Below, one piece after another: positions 24,038 through 36,346 of a stretch of DNA of 64,000 nt. Source of the DNA: Siphonodentalium dalli (taxonomy: Eukaryota > Mollusca > Scaphopoda > Gadilida > Siphonodentaliidae). Made by a program: the position numbers and the translations under genes. Location of the stretch: contig CP136064.1 in the NCBI GenBank assembly GCA_032622095.1, positions 194,341,948 to 194,405,947 of the forward strand, written 5' to 3'. The notes beneath the pieces are model-generated. The model saw only the letters and a program-made list of their open reading frames with translations. It was not told the origin of the DNA and made no database searches. Numbering within the stretch: the stretch's first letter is position 1; the number at the start of each line of letters is the position of its first letter.

Positions 24038-24962
24038 CACGCTGGTCATCCTATAATCCCCGATGTGGGCGTCAGTAAACCGCACATCGGGCCGTAACAG
24101 TTAGACTTTTCCATACCTGGGTTAGTCTAATTAGTCAAAAGTAGTCAATTTGGAAGTTATACCAACCAATGGAAGACGTATATGATAGGCAATACCTATC
24201 TATGCTGTGGCAGGAGTTTAGAGAAAATTGTTGTATCAGTCCTTGAGAAAAACACAAACTTAGCCGAGCGCATTCTGAATGTCTGGGTAAATATAAGTTT
24301 CATGCAGCAACACTTTCATTGCAGACACTTCTGGATATTTTTTTTTAAACGTTGAGCAGTCTATATGGGACACTCTATCCTTGGCGTGTTTTGATACTAA
24401 AAACCCCAAATCCCTATCCAGTAACTTGAATAAAGACATCTTTCCAAACATACCGTACATCGATAAAGTAAAACGTAACGCGGGCAGGAGTAAATTCCGA
24501 CGAGGGCAAAAATCATGCCCGCAACGGGGTTTACTCCAACACCGTGGAGTGTCTCATGCATTTGTCAATATTTTCCTACTTAAAAGCAGCAAATTCCAAT
24601 GTGAATGTAGATTTAGTTTCCAAAATTATCTGTATCAATGGAACGTTGACAACGTTGTCCAAATTTATCACCACGCACTCATCTTGGAGCTGAAAACACA
24701 CACAATTGAAACATGGAAGCTTATTCTCACACTTCACTACATCGAGCATTTCGTCATTTAATGGAGCTTTATTCGTCGAACTGTTAACATTTGGTTGAAG
24801 CTGTGTTCACCATGCACTTCGTGTATCCGGAGTTGTGCCCGAAGAAAAATAATTAATAAAAAAAATTCCCTCAAAACAAACCTACCTGTACTCTTCACTC
24901 ATGCCCGCAATGGGGTTTACTCAATATTTGCCCGCAGTGGGTATTATAGGATGACCAGCGTG
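24038..24962. mobile_element. 925-bp terminal-inverted-repeat DNA transposon, non-autonomous (unit 1)
   Basis: Ends are CACGCTGGTCATCCTATAAT and its complement. Flanks are ATTTA (24033-24037) and GTTTA (24963-24967). The paralogous empty site at 2557-2570 reads GCGCGTTTAAATCG, with a single GTTTA, which confirms a short target duplication of 4-5 bp. Internally, TGCCCGCAAYGGGGTTTACTC occurs twice, near 24517 and 24903. Two opposite frames of 66 and 126 codons lack similarity to a transposase. Superfamily not assigned. Confidence 0.8.
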
Positions 24963-24974
24963 GTTTAAATCGAC

Positions 24975-25692
24975 GGATATCTTCATCTGGCCTGTGATGA
25001 CTGGACTTGTAGCATGTATCACTTCATCCCATTGATAATATACAAAATATGACGGAGATACAGGAATGGGCATATTTAACCCTCTATAAGGACAATAACT
25101 TCGGAAAATGTGAATGAATAATTTATTGGATAAAGCATGTACATATAAAATACAAGGTAAACAATAGAAATACAAATACAGTGTACACACAGAATCCGGG
25201 CGGTGATGTGACCTTATGGCCGTCTTCCCATCATCGCCCAGGCAAAAAATTAAAGGTATCAATTTGTTTCCGTTTAGCAGCTCTCGTCAATATCAGGTCA
25301 ATATACTTGTGGTGTGCATGTTTAAATGAAGTAAGATTTAGAAAGGCTAATTTATTCGGTGTACCATCTCAATCGCAAGTCAATGACATGCACTGCAGTT
25401 TAACACGAGGAGGGTTCCCCCAATGTATTCAGTCACACAAAGATTAAAATCCAAGATAGTTGCCAGAGGGCTATATTTTTAAGGGGAAATCGTTCAAATT
25501 AAATGACCCCCATTTAGAGCCAAACCTGAACATGTCTTTAAAATTTAAAAACATTTCGCCCATAACTTTGGCAACAGGATGTACCGATGGATTAAGATGT
25601 GAAATCCAAGATGGCCGCTGGGGGACCTCTTTTTTAAAACGAAATTCGAAAACATTTGCTGATCTAGAGCCCACACCGAATATCCATATGTT
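24975..25692. repeat. AAGATGGCCGC-family repeat (unit 1)
   Basis: Continues the X block and periodic repeat after the transposon: it contains CTGGCCTGTGATGACTGGAC, AAATCCAAGATGGCCGCTGG and AATATCCATATG, as at 3113-3540. A LINE fragment begins directly after it. Confidence 0.65.
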
Positions 25693-27400
25693 GCAAACTG
25701 GCTACGTAAACTTTTAATTATCAGCGGAAATGTACATGTAGACCCGGGTCCTGCCAACGATACAATTAACGGGAATATAAGTGTGATGCATCTGAATGTC
25801 CAGAGTCTATAGTCCCAAAGCTCGACATACTGAAAACTGAAATGGGTCGTTTTGACATATGTGGCTTCACGGAAACTTGGTTGAGTTGCACCACTACCGA
25901 CGACGATTTATTTGTAGACGAATTTCATACCCCCGAACGCAGCAGGGAATGTGATTTGGGGGGCTAACCCCGGGATGGTCGAATAGACCGAGAGGTCTAT
26001 TCCTTCACCCCTCATTTTTTGAAGCTTTATTTGAATACAAAAAAAAAAAAGAGCATTTATATAATATGAAAATTATCTCTTTTTATGTTTCTTTTTTTTG
26101 GTGGCTTAGATAGAGGAAGCCGAGGTGGTGGGGTATTTGTTTATATAACAAATAATTTAACGTACAGACGTCGACACGATTTGGAATTAACGAACCTGGA
26201 ATGCATTTGGATTGAAATTTCACCCGCGGCCTCTAAAATTATCATCGGCGTCTTGTACATACCCCCAGACATTGTAATCGCAGAAAATTGAGACACAGTA
26301 TTAGACACTCAACCTCAAAATATAATATACATGGGCGACCTCAGTGATAATCAATTCCAGTCATCCAATAAAATATCTACAATCATGTACATAGTGCGTT
26401 TTCACTAAAACAATGGATACGCGACAGCACAAACTTCACTGAATACTCGGAGACTTTAATAGACGTTATTTTAACAAATGAAGAACTAATACCCCAAACT
26501 AGTGGTACGTTAGACTCGTTCTTTGGGGAATATATACGTTATCACGTCCCAATATATGCCATTTTTAACATTCATGAACAGCGAACACAGAAAAAAACTA
26601 TCACCCGTCACATTTTGAACTATGAACAAGCAGACTTTATTGGATTGGATCGAGTAAGATCAGGCATGGATTGGAATATATTCTTTAATACGATGCAGAT
26701 TGAAGACATGACACATACATTTACGTCCTTCCTCCAAGACAAAATAAATGAATATGTTCCCAACAAAACCATTCGCTACACTCTCCCCCCCTTCTCTCTC
26801 ATTCTCTTTCATTCCCTTTCTCACCCTTAACTTCCGTATTACAATGTAATACCGTATCTCAATCCTAAATAATATTCCAATCAATCAAATCTATATATCC
26901 CGTCTGCTTTACCCCAAGTTATATTTTTGTCACTTGAGGTAACATTAATTCCACGAGGAGAGGACTTTAAAAAAGCATTTTGCTTGTTGTCCAATCCTCT
27001 TCATAAATCTATATATTTCTACATGAATTTTATGTTTATGTCATATGTTTTATTTTTTTGAAATAAATATTGTTTACACCAACCCCAGTGGCTCACTTTG
27101 AAAATTAAACATTTAATAAAACAACGCAGGCGGCTTTATAACAAAGCAAAACTGACCAATGGCACACGACAATGGAATGAATACAGTAGCAGGAGAAATG
27201 AAGTTATCTCCGAGGTACGAAAAGCAAAGCTAGACCATATATAGAAAGCGCAGAATATTCCTAACGACCCCCAAACAACAGCCACTAACTGGTGGAAAAC
27301 CTTTAACAAGCTCGCTAAACGAACAATTGAGCCAACTATGCCCCCCTTAGAGCTTGACGGGGAAATCTACACCACGGACATAGATAAATCTAATATGATT
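25693..27400 (+). pseudogene. CR1-like LINE, 5' half of ORF2 (endonuclease), interrupted (unit 1)
   Basis: The frame opens with a hydrophobic stretch and SGNVHVDPGP (about 25724-25753), a decayed 2A-like NPGP motif of the kind found before LINE endonucleases. Endonuclease motifs follow: HLNVQSL (about 25788) and FTETWLS (about 25869). After a small insertion of about 130 bp (about 25960-26100) come RGGGVFVYI and YIPPD. A linker with RQRRRLYNKAKL lies beyond a nested element. Stops and frameshifts are many. It ends abruptly at ATGATT (27395-27400). The reading continues plausibly at 40760, 3' of the second unit. Confidence 0.75.
26781..27080 (+). mobile_element. Nested LINE 3'-end insertion (unit 1)
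   Basis: About 300 bp interrupting the LINE reading between RYT and PQWLTLK. It starts CT-rich and ends GAAATAAATATTGTTTACAC. That tail resembles the 3' ends of the CR1-like LINEs at 43457 and 49080 (AATAAATATGTTTA, AATAAAGTATGTTTA). It is most simply a strongly 5'-truncated copy of such a LINE. ACAC on both sides may be the target duplication. Confidence 0.5.
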
Positions 27401-28459
27401 ACGTCAGTACGTATGGACAACCCAAAACAGTACGTCCATCTATAAAATGATAAATGTATGTTTCATAGGAGTGCCTGTATTTCTGGCCAACTTGGGATAT
27501 ACGAATCACGATCACGCCAGTGCGTATGGACCGTATAGGACGGCGACATGTCACTCTATGTCCAAAGGTTCGCTATTCCCAAGGTTCATTATACCGAAGT
27601 TTCGCTATTCCCAAGGTTCTCTATATTCCTCAATATTCAGAAGGTTTTTATAACTTGTTATTTTGAAGTTTCATTCTATTATCTATATTCTAAAGTATTG
27701 AGAGGATTCTTTATCATAAGACACTTTTTATGAAGGAAATAACTTAAAGGTACTCAATCCGATAAGACGCTGCTAAATTACTCTTTCTTTGGCTTCGGTG
27801 GGAAAAAAATATTTGATTAGTGTCGAACCCACCCATCAAAGCTCAGACTCAGAGTAATTAGATATCGATCTTTGCAGTTTGCTATTTTAATTGTTTCTGG
27901 GCCTAATCGTGCCAGGACGAGGTCAAACGGGCGGTCTTCCAGATAAAGATGGATAACTGTAAAATCGTGGTAATAATAACTACTTGGTATTAGAGTTGTC
28001 CATCTTTTCTGGTTAAATACGCCCAGAATAGCATACCTTCAGAATAGCGAACCTTCTTAATAAGAACCTTTGGAATAGCGACCCTTCGGAATATGGAACC
28101 TTCGGAATAATGAACCTGATCCTGTATGAAGAGCCCATGACACGTCCATCAATAAATGTATACATGTTTCAAGGGACTGTTTATATATACATATATAAGA
28201 CTGGAGTAAAGTTGAGACCAACATGTCTTTGTTAATATTGGTGCTCAGATTTCAACGAAATTTGGTGTGGTGACTCAGGGTGCCCTGGCAGAGTGTATAA
28301 TGGCGTTAGTTTTTCTAATTTTTTATTTAAACAAATTTAAATAAATAAAAAAAATATGAACTTATGTGAATATTTAGGTACAAATAAACCTATTTGCACG
28401 AGAATATGTTGCAGCACCAGATATAGAGGAATGTGGGAATGTGGGCCACAGTTAGACAT
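27401..28459. repeat. Unknown insertion with inverted TTCGCTATTCC-type arrays (unit 1)
   Basis: Copies of GGTTCGCTATTCCCAAGG-like sequence near 27565-27630 face opposite-strand copies (GGAATAGCGACCCTTCGG, AGAATAGCGAACCTTC) near 28025-28115. Between them is about 300 bp, with ACTCAATCCGATAAG and GATGGATAACTGTAAAATC. A diverged version of this core stands alone at 37595-37815. The last 250 bp (about 28200-28450) resemble the Y-block stretch at 7640-7830. Confidence 0.5.
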
Positions 28460-28862
28460 TCATTTATATTGTTCATATACCATGCAGGGAATGTGTATGG
28501 CCTTGAATTCGTCGACTGTTCACTATTTTTAATTCTTTTATTTCCTGCCATTTCATAGTCATTGAAGTAACTAAAAGTACACTCAGGGAATTATTTGGTA
28601 ATCACTACCATGTAGAATTGATGTAACTTCACAATGTAGACACGTATTAAGCCATGATGCCAATCTCACTCATGATTTATTTGTTTAAAGCAAACCCTTT
28701 GCATAAAATTAACTACCCCCACATGGAGGAGGATACTGGATACCCAAAACTCATATTCCATATATTTATAATTCATGTGTGTCATGTTATGTTCTTATGT
28801 TGATCCGAATAAAAAAGAAAATCAAATGAGAAGACAAATGTTATGTATGATTGATAATCTGG

Positions 28863-28868
28863 TTTATT
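28863..28868 (-). terminator. Polyadenylation signal of forkhead copy 2
   Basis: AATAAA on the minus strand in the same context as in copy 1, about 480 bases after the stop codon. Confidence 0.55.
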
Positions 28869-29346
28869 TGTGCAATAACAATTTAAACATCAACATATTT
28901 TAGCACATCCACTTGATGATATAATGGTCGAATAACAATGATTCAAGAATATATACAATTGTAATTAAAGCATATTCGACTTAGTGTACAATTACATCTA
29001 TCACAATGAATATAACAAAATAACAAAAAATAACAAGATATTCCATAAACGTGAAGAGATTTACATTCGCCGAATCAATGTTGGTTGGCCATATGATTTG
29101 AATTTCAAACTATTCCTAATTTGATAATCTGAAATGGTTGATTATAACAGTACATGTAACACTAAATAGTGATGTTTTGTCGAATTGAATGTATTAAAAA
29201 ACGTTTGATAGTATAATGGCAGTGGTTTAGTGACGATGTATCAACCGCTGTGTTTAAGGCTCAAATTATGACGTTGAGAGCTTTCGATAATGCCAGATTC
29301 TCAATTTATCGTTTACGGAATATCATCAGTGTATCAACAATATCAC

Positions 29347-31548
29347 TTAAGAATACTTAACATGTTTGTAATAACAAGTAGACTGATAATCGATAACGTT
29401 GGATTTAGCACTGTCAGCATAGAGTTCGTTGTGTGGCACCGATACTGTAGATTCCGTTACAGGACTGTTGACGTAGTAAGAGCCGAATTGGTACGGATGC
29501 TGATAACCGTAACCATACTGCTGATGGTCGTTGAAATTATACGTCGGGTTGATCTGACAAGCAGGCGCTGATGGATAACTGTATGTAGCTGTCGGATAGG
29601 AACACTGTTCGTATTTAGCACTTGTCTGTTGAATTACTGGCACCACCGGCTCAGATAAGTTGTATTGTTGGATTGCACGTGGTGGCGAGCTGCTCGGGAG
29701 ATCACAGGTGTAGGAGGAGTCTAATTTATAATCAGTTATCGGCCTAATAATATCGAACTCTGGACTGGAATTCACTGTCTCGTAACCGCTGTCCACACTG
29801 ATGTTGGGTGAACTGAGAATAGAATTAGATGATGAACACGGAGAAAGAGTCGGTGATTCGACTGGCGAAACAGGTTCGACGAAAGGGTGAACTGTTCTCA
29901 CTGTTGGCGATAGCCGGTCAGTCAACTGCTGGTCGGTTGTCGTTGGACTTACAGATGAAACAGTTCCGTCATGCGGTGATAGATCACAAATCTGCCTCTC
30001 GAAGACTTTTCGTGGTTCGGCTGACATGTAGAGGTTATGCTTGAATGTCTCCATTCTGTGTAGCAACGCTGCGGAAACACGGTCCCAGAACTGGCCGGCG
30101 TTCACTCGATAGTAGCCCCAACGCAGTGTGTTTGTGCCACTCTCTCGATCGACGTTAGATCGGTAGTCTCCCTTGGCAAATGTGGGAAGGCTGCTGGGAA
30201 CGATGGTCCAGAGGAAGGTGGCTCTGCCGAGAGGTCCGGACTGGGGCTGACCGCGACCGACGCCGATCTTGGTGAAGCATTTGGTCTTGGAGAGGCTGTG
30301 TCTGACGGCGTTCTTCCAGTGTTCTCTTGTCGAATGCCGGAAGAATGAGAAGCGATGCTTGATGTAACGGTAGATCTCGGTGATTGGCAGGCAGAAGTTT
30401 GGAGATCTCAGGACGGCGATGTAAATGAGCTCGGTGTATGAGTAATTGGGCTTGACGTTGATGTCGTCTTTGACGTCAAGGCATTCGTAGAGAGCGACGA
30501 AGTTGTCGACGACTTTGCGGAGATCTATGTCGGCTTCTTGTGAGAATTGCGACTGGGCGTGCTGTTCGATGACGCCTGAAACGGAAATGTTACTGTTATT
30601 CATAAGCAATTGATTATATATTTATTTCTCTCCTCCATCACATGAAGAGTTGCATGCATGAGTAACATAACACAAACGTGAAGAAAAAAAGAACAGTTCA
30701 GTAGAAACCAACAAACTTACACAAATAGGATTACCTTTTGTTTATATATCCATTCCATTCGAAAATAAATTTGTTTTCCACAAATGTGTGTTTTTATTGT
30801 AATTACACTTTGCTGTATTATTAACATTGAACGCCCATTATTGTTGAAACAGTTTTTCCTAGTTAAAGCTGCTAGTAATCTTCAGCATTCAGATCAGAAA
30901 TCGTTTGAAATCAAAATTCTGCCAGTGGCTAGGGTGGTCAGAAAAAGCTCACATCGGCAGGTACAGACAATTGTTTGCCTCTGCATCGAAGAAAAAAGCC
31001 TTGTAGCTTTATGAGCGTTTCTTATGGTAAAATATATCGTTTGATAAATCGAAATTTTTGAAATATTTATGGACTTTGTAAAATATAAACCTATAATAGC
31101 ATTGTTATCTCTGAGACAAACATAATTTACTGTACACTTGAGGCCTGTGAATAGTTTATCTTTTAGTTGTGACATGAATAACACTTTCCAATATTATTAT
31201 TAGTATTATTTCTCAATAACATGATTGGATTGCATAGTTCCGTCCAAGTTGGTTGGTGAGAAAACATGGGGGTGATGTTTCCAAGAAGCCTGTCTTTGAC
31301 AGAAAGTTAATTTATATCCTAAGAAGTTTCGGGAAGAGATACAAGTACATCATCTAATTAGCGCACCAGATAGGGACACCGTGTCATTTCTACATCTGAG
31401 AAATTTTAGTCCAAGATGCAAGGGGGGGGGGGGTAAGTTATTGCAGAGACTGACTGCTAAACATACCTGGTCGGTGTTGAAGAAGACGACGAACTTTTTC
31501 AGAGTGGTCATCGTGAACGGCAAATTCATCGGAAACTTTTCGCTTCAT
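29347..31548 (-). CDS. Forkhead (Fox-type) transcription factor, copy 2; two exons
   Basis: Exon 1 is 31548-31467 and exon 2 is 30575-29347; the intron is 891 bp. The 436-residue product is identical to copy 1, including the whole forkhead domain and the Tyr/Gln-rich tail. Splice sites, Kozak context, TATA-like box and polyadenylation signal are all retained, so nothing marks it as a pseudogene. The only intron difference I see is a longer G run (12 instead of 7) near 31422. If the tandem repeat is real, the animal has two genes for one protein, with the potential for raised dosage. Confidence 0.9.
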
Positions 31549-31629
31549 GGTTGTTGAATCGTGTATGAAATGTTTGTCGTTGTTTGCTTGTGTACCAAGA
31601 CTGAATACAAATCGTCGATCATTGGGGGA

Positions 31630-31637
31630 TATTTAAA
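31630..31637 (-). promoter_or_regulatory. TATA-like core promoter of forkhead copy 2
   Basis: TTTAAATA on the minus strand, 82 bases upstream of the start codon, identical in context to copy 1. Confidence 0.5.
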
Positions 31638-31908
31638 CTGATCTATTGTTTTTACAATGGGTGGCTTGAGTTCTACTGACACCCATTTGAAAACCATCGA
31701 GAAACCCGCACGCGTCATTGTTTAAATAATATTGACCAATCGCGTTGCAGCAACGAAGCCATGCCTTGTACTCACGAACGGAAAGTTCAAAACAATTAAT
31801 GCAGTCAGTGATCACAACTAATTAGGAACCATGTCTGATGTGATGACCACCTGATTATTGAAGGGCAGTCGAATTGTGAACACAGTTTTTGTGGAGTTTT
31901 CAGTATGT

Positions 31909-32978
31909 CTGCATGTGACACTGATGGGTGATTCGTGACAATATTCCTGGTCTATTCAATCTGTCTGCCTGGCACTAATTTTGTTGATTTGTGCAGTGTT
32001 CATTGGAGGTATTCTATTTTTTTTATAACTGCCATGGCTCATTCGAAACTCCAAAACTACGAAATTATAGGAGGGATAAGATGGATCCGTATATACACAA
32101 TATACCGATCTAACGGCTTTATATACTTTAGATAAAGACTTTCACAGATGTGGCTTAAACGCTCTTTATTATTCAAGCTTCCAAATTTTGTGGGCGTAAT
32201 TTGGAAGGAGGTATAAGATAGGTTGAGAAATACATATTGATATACCGGCTTCACATGCTCTGCAAAATACTTGCCAATGTTACAGTTGTTGTGATTGAAT
32301 GCATATTGTTCTTATCTAAATCTTATTGTTAATTACTTGGAATTCGGAGTTATATACTGATACTGAAAGGGGAGAGAATCCACTTTGTTTTTCCTCGTAA
32401 CAATAGTTTTCCATATGAATATGTATATACATGCGAATATGTATCTATTTCCATGTATACATCGCCTGCTATATTAAGTATTAATCTCAAACACTGTGTT
32501 AACAGTTTAATAATAAATAAACATATTGTATTGTATATTGTATTGTATATTGTATTGTATATTGTATTGTATATTGTATATTGTATTGTATATTGTATTG
32601 TATATTGTATTGTATATTCTATTGTATATTGTATTGTATATTGTATTGTATATTGTATTGTATATTGTATTGTATATTGTATTGTATATTGTATTGTATA
32701 TTGTATTGTTGTATATTGTATTGTTGTATATTGTATTGTTGTATATTGTATTGTTGTATATTGTATTGCTTTAAATTTTTCGCACAGAAGTGATATAATT
32801 TCTCTTTATTTCTACCATATCAAGAATAAAATAACAAGAAACGCTTTTTATTGTTCAATGTCGAAGTATGTTTGGGACCCAAACATTCTGAATTCGATGA
32901 CTTGAATTACTCTTTATAACTGGACCGCGATGAAACAAATTAAGCGAGCATAATTTGGACCTTCAAACCACCAAGCGC
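31909..32978. repeat. X block, copy 3 (unit 2)
   Basis: Duplicate of 22935-24032, upstream of forkhead copy 2, interrupted by the minisatellite at 32523-32768. Confidence 0.7.
32523..32768. repeat. 12-bp TATATTGTATTG minisatellite (unit 2)
   Basis: Same array as at 23549 but with only one TATATTCTATTG variant unit and four terminal 15-bp units instead of three. The 28-bp net difference fits loss of about three 12-bp units and 7 bp, and gain of one 15-bp unit. Confidence 0.95.
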
Positions 32979-32983
32979 ATTTA

Positions 32984-33908
32984 CACGCTGGTCATCCTAT
33001 AATCCCCGATGTGGGCGTCAGTAAACCGCACATCGGGCCGTAACAGTTAGACTTTTCCATACCTGGGTTAGTCTAATTAGTCAAAAGTAGTCAATTTGGA
33101 AGTTATACCAACCAATGGAAGACGTATATGATAGGCAATACCTATCTATGCTGTGGCAGGAGTTTAGAGAAAATTGTTGTATCAGTCCTTGAGAAAAACA
33201 CAAACTTAGCCGAGCGCATTCTGAATGTCTGTGTAAATATAAGTTTCATGCAGCAACACTTTCATTGCAGACACTTCTGGATATTTTTTTTTAAACGTTG
33301 AGCAGTCTATATGGGACACTCTATCCTTGGCGTGTTTTGATACTAAAAACCCCAAATCCCTATCCAGTAACTTGAATAAAGACATCTTTCCAAACATACC
33401 GTACATCGATAAAGTAAAACGTAACGCGGGCAGGAGTAAATTCCGACGAGGGCAAAAATCATGCCCGCAATGGGGTTTACTCCAACACCGTGGAGTGTCT
33501 CATGCATTTGTCAATATTTTCCTACTTAAAAGCAGCAAATTCCAATGTGAATGTAGATTTAGTTTCCAAAATTATCTGTATCAATGGAACGTTGACAACG
33601 TTGTCCAAATTTATCACCACGCACTCATCTTGGAGCTGAAAACACACACAATTGAAACATGGAAGCTTATTCTCACACTTCACTCCATCGAGCATTTCGT
33701 CACTTAATGGAGCTTTATTCGTCGAACTGTTAACATTTGGTTGAAGCTGTGTTCACCATGCACTTCGTGTATCCGGAGTTGTGCCCGAAGAAAAATAATT
33801 AATAAAAAAAATTCCCTCAAAACAAACCTACCTGTACTCTTCACTCATGCCCGCAATGGGGTTTACTCAATATTTGCCCGCAGTGGGTATTATAGGATGA
33901 CCAGCGTG
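32984..33908. mobile_element. 925-bp terminal-inverted-repeat DNA transposon, non-autonomous (unit 2)
   Basis: Duplicate of 24038-24962 with the same ends and flanks. About four of the roughly ten substitutions between the units fall inside it (for example CGCAATGGGG here against CGCAACGGGG in unit 1). Confidence 0.8.
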
Positions 33909-33920
33909 GTTTAAATCGAC

Positions 33921-34638
33921 GGATATCTTCATCTGGCCTGTGATGACTGGACTTGTAGCATGTATCACTTCATCCCATTGATAATATACAAAATATGACG
34001 GAGATACAGGAATGGGCATATTTAACCCTCTATAAGGACAATAACTTCGGAAAATGTGAATGAATAATTTATTGGATAAAGCATGTACATATAAAATACA
34101 AGGTAAACAATAGAAATACAAATACAGTGTACACACAGAATCCGGGCGGTGATGTGACCTTATGGCCGTCTTCCCATCATCGCCCAGGCAAAAAATTAAA
34201 GGTATCAATTTGTTTCCGTTTAGCAGCTCTCGTCAATATCAGGTCAATATACTTGTGGTGTGCATGTTTAAATGAAGTAAGATTTAGAAAGGCTAATTTA
34301 TTCGGTGTACCATCTCAATCGCAAGTCAATGACATGCACTGCAGTTTAACACGAGGAGGGTTCCCCCAATGTATTCAGTCACACAAAGATTAAAATCCAA
34401 GATAGTTGCCAGAGGGCTATATTTTTAAGGGGAAATCGTTCAAATTAAATGACCCCCATTTAGAGCCAAACCTGAACATGTCTTTAAAATTTAAAAACAT
34501 TTCGCCCATAACTTTGGCAACAGGATGTACCGATGGATTAAGATGTGAAATCCAAGATGGCCGCTGGGGGACCTCTTTTTTAAAACGAAATTCGAAAACA
34601 TTTGCTGATCTAGAGCCCACACCGAATATCCATATGTT
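33921..34638. repeat. AAGATGGCCGC-family repeat (unit 2)
   Basis: Duplicate of 24975-25692. Confidence 0.65.
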
Positions 34639-36346
34639 GCAAACTGGCTACGTAAACTTTTAATTATCAGCGGAAATGTACATGTAGACCCGGGTCCTGC
34701 CAACGATACAATTAACGGGAATATAAGTGTGATGCATCTGAATGTCCAGAGTCTATAGTCCCAAAGCTCGACATACTGAAAACTGAAATGGGTCGTTTTG
34801 ACATATGTGGCTTCACGGAAACTTGGTTGAGTTGCACCACTACCGACGACGATTTATTTGTAGACGAATTTCATACCCCCGAACGCAGCAGGGAATGTGA
34901 TTTGGGGGGCTAACCCCGGGATGGTCGAATAGACCGAGAGGTCTATTCCTTCACCCCTCATTTTTTGAAGCTTTATTTGAATACAAAAAAAAAAAAGAGC
35001 ATTTATATAATATGAAAATTATCTCTTTTTATGTTTCTTTTTTTTGGTGGCTTAGATAGAGGAAGCCGAGGTGGTGGGGTATTTGTTTATATAACAAATA
35101 ATTTAACGTACAGACGTCGACACGATTTGGAATTAACGAACCTGGAATGCATTTGGATTGAAATTTCACCCGCGGCCTCTAAAATTATCATCGGCGTCTT
35201 GTACATACCCCCAGACATTGTAATCGCAGAAAATTGAGACACAGTATTAGACACTCAACCTCAAAATATAATATACATGGGCGACCTCAGTGATAATCAA
35301 TTCCAGTCATCCAATAAAATATCTACAATCATGTACATAGTGCGTTTTCACTAAAACAATGGATACGCGACAGCACAAACTTCACTGAATACTCGGAGAC
35401 TTTAATAGACGTTATTTTAACAAATGAAGAACTAATACCCCAAACTAGTGGTACGTTAGACCCGTTCTTTGGGGAATATATACGTTATCACGTCCCAATA
35501 TATGCCATTTTTAACATTCATGAACAGCGAACACAGAAAAAAACTATCACCCGTCACATTTTGAACTATGAACAAGCAGACTTTATTGGATTGGATCGAG
35601 TAAGATCAGGCATGGATTGGAATATATTCTTTAATACGATGCAGATTGAAGACATGACACATACATTTACGTCCTTCCTCCAAGACAAAATAAATGAATA
35701 TGTTCCCAACAAAACCATTCGCTACACTCTCCCCCCCTTCTCTCTCATTCTCTTTCATTCCCTTTCTCACCCTTAACTTCCGTATTACAATGTAATACCG
35801 TATCTCAATCCTAAATAATATTCCAATCAATCAAATCTATATATCCCGTCTGCTTTACCCCAAGTTATATTTTTGTCACTTGAGGTAACATTAATTCCAC
35901 GAGGAGAGGACTTTAAAAAAGCATTTTGCTTGTTGTCCAATCCTCTTCATAAATCTATATATTTCTACATGAATTTTATGTTTATGTCATATGTTTTATT
36001 TTTTTGAAATAAATATTGTTTACACCAACCCCAGTGGCTCACTTTGAAAATTAAACATTTAATAAAACAACGCAGGCGGCTTTATAACAAAGCAAAACTG
36101 ACCAATGGCACACGACAATGGAATGAATACAGTAGCAGGAGAAATGAAGTTATCTCCGAGGTACGAAAAGCAAAGCTAGACCATATATAGAAAGCGCAGA
36201 ATATTCCTAACGACCCCCAAACAACAGCCACTAACTGGTGGAAAACCTTTAACAAGCTCGCTAAACGAACAATTGAGCCAACTATGCCCCCCTTAGAGCT
36301 TGACGGGGAAATCTACACCACGGACATAGATAAATCTAATATGATT
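34639..36346 (+). pseudogene. CR1-like LINE, 5' half of ORF2, interrupted (unit 2)
   Basis: Duplicate of the fragment at 25693-27400, with the same SGNVHVDPGP motif, endonuclease pieces, stops and nested insertion (about 35727-36026). The break is at ATGATT (36341-36346). The matching 3' half of the reading frame resumes at 40760 on the same strand. Confidence 0.75.
35727..36026 (+). mobile_element. Nested LINE 3'-end insertion (unit 2)
   Basis: Duplicate of 26781-27080: a CT-rich start and an AATAAATATTGTTTACAC end inside the LINE fragment. Confidence 0.5.

Larger units (their letters stand above)
19500..28459. repeat. Tandem segmental duplication, unit 1 (8.96 kb)
   Basis: Repeated immediately downstream as 28464-37405. 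The unit begins at TTATATTGTTCATATACC and ends at CCACAGTTAGACAT. Between the units lie only four extra bases (TCAT). By eye I count about ten substitutions over about 8.9 kb. There are also indels of 5 bp near 19878, 5 G near 22451 and 28 bp in the 12-bp minisatellite. The unit carries a complete forkhead gene with its promoter and polyadenylation signal. Confidence 0.95.

Noticed and set aside
27815-27840. tRNA-like B box (GTGTCGAACCCACC)
   Set aside because: No matching A box or cloverleaf around it; I find no tRNA or rRNA gene in the window.
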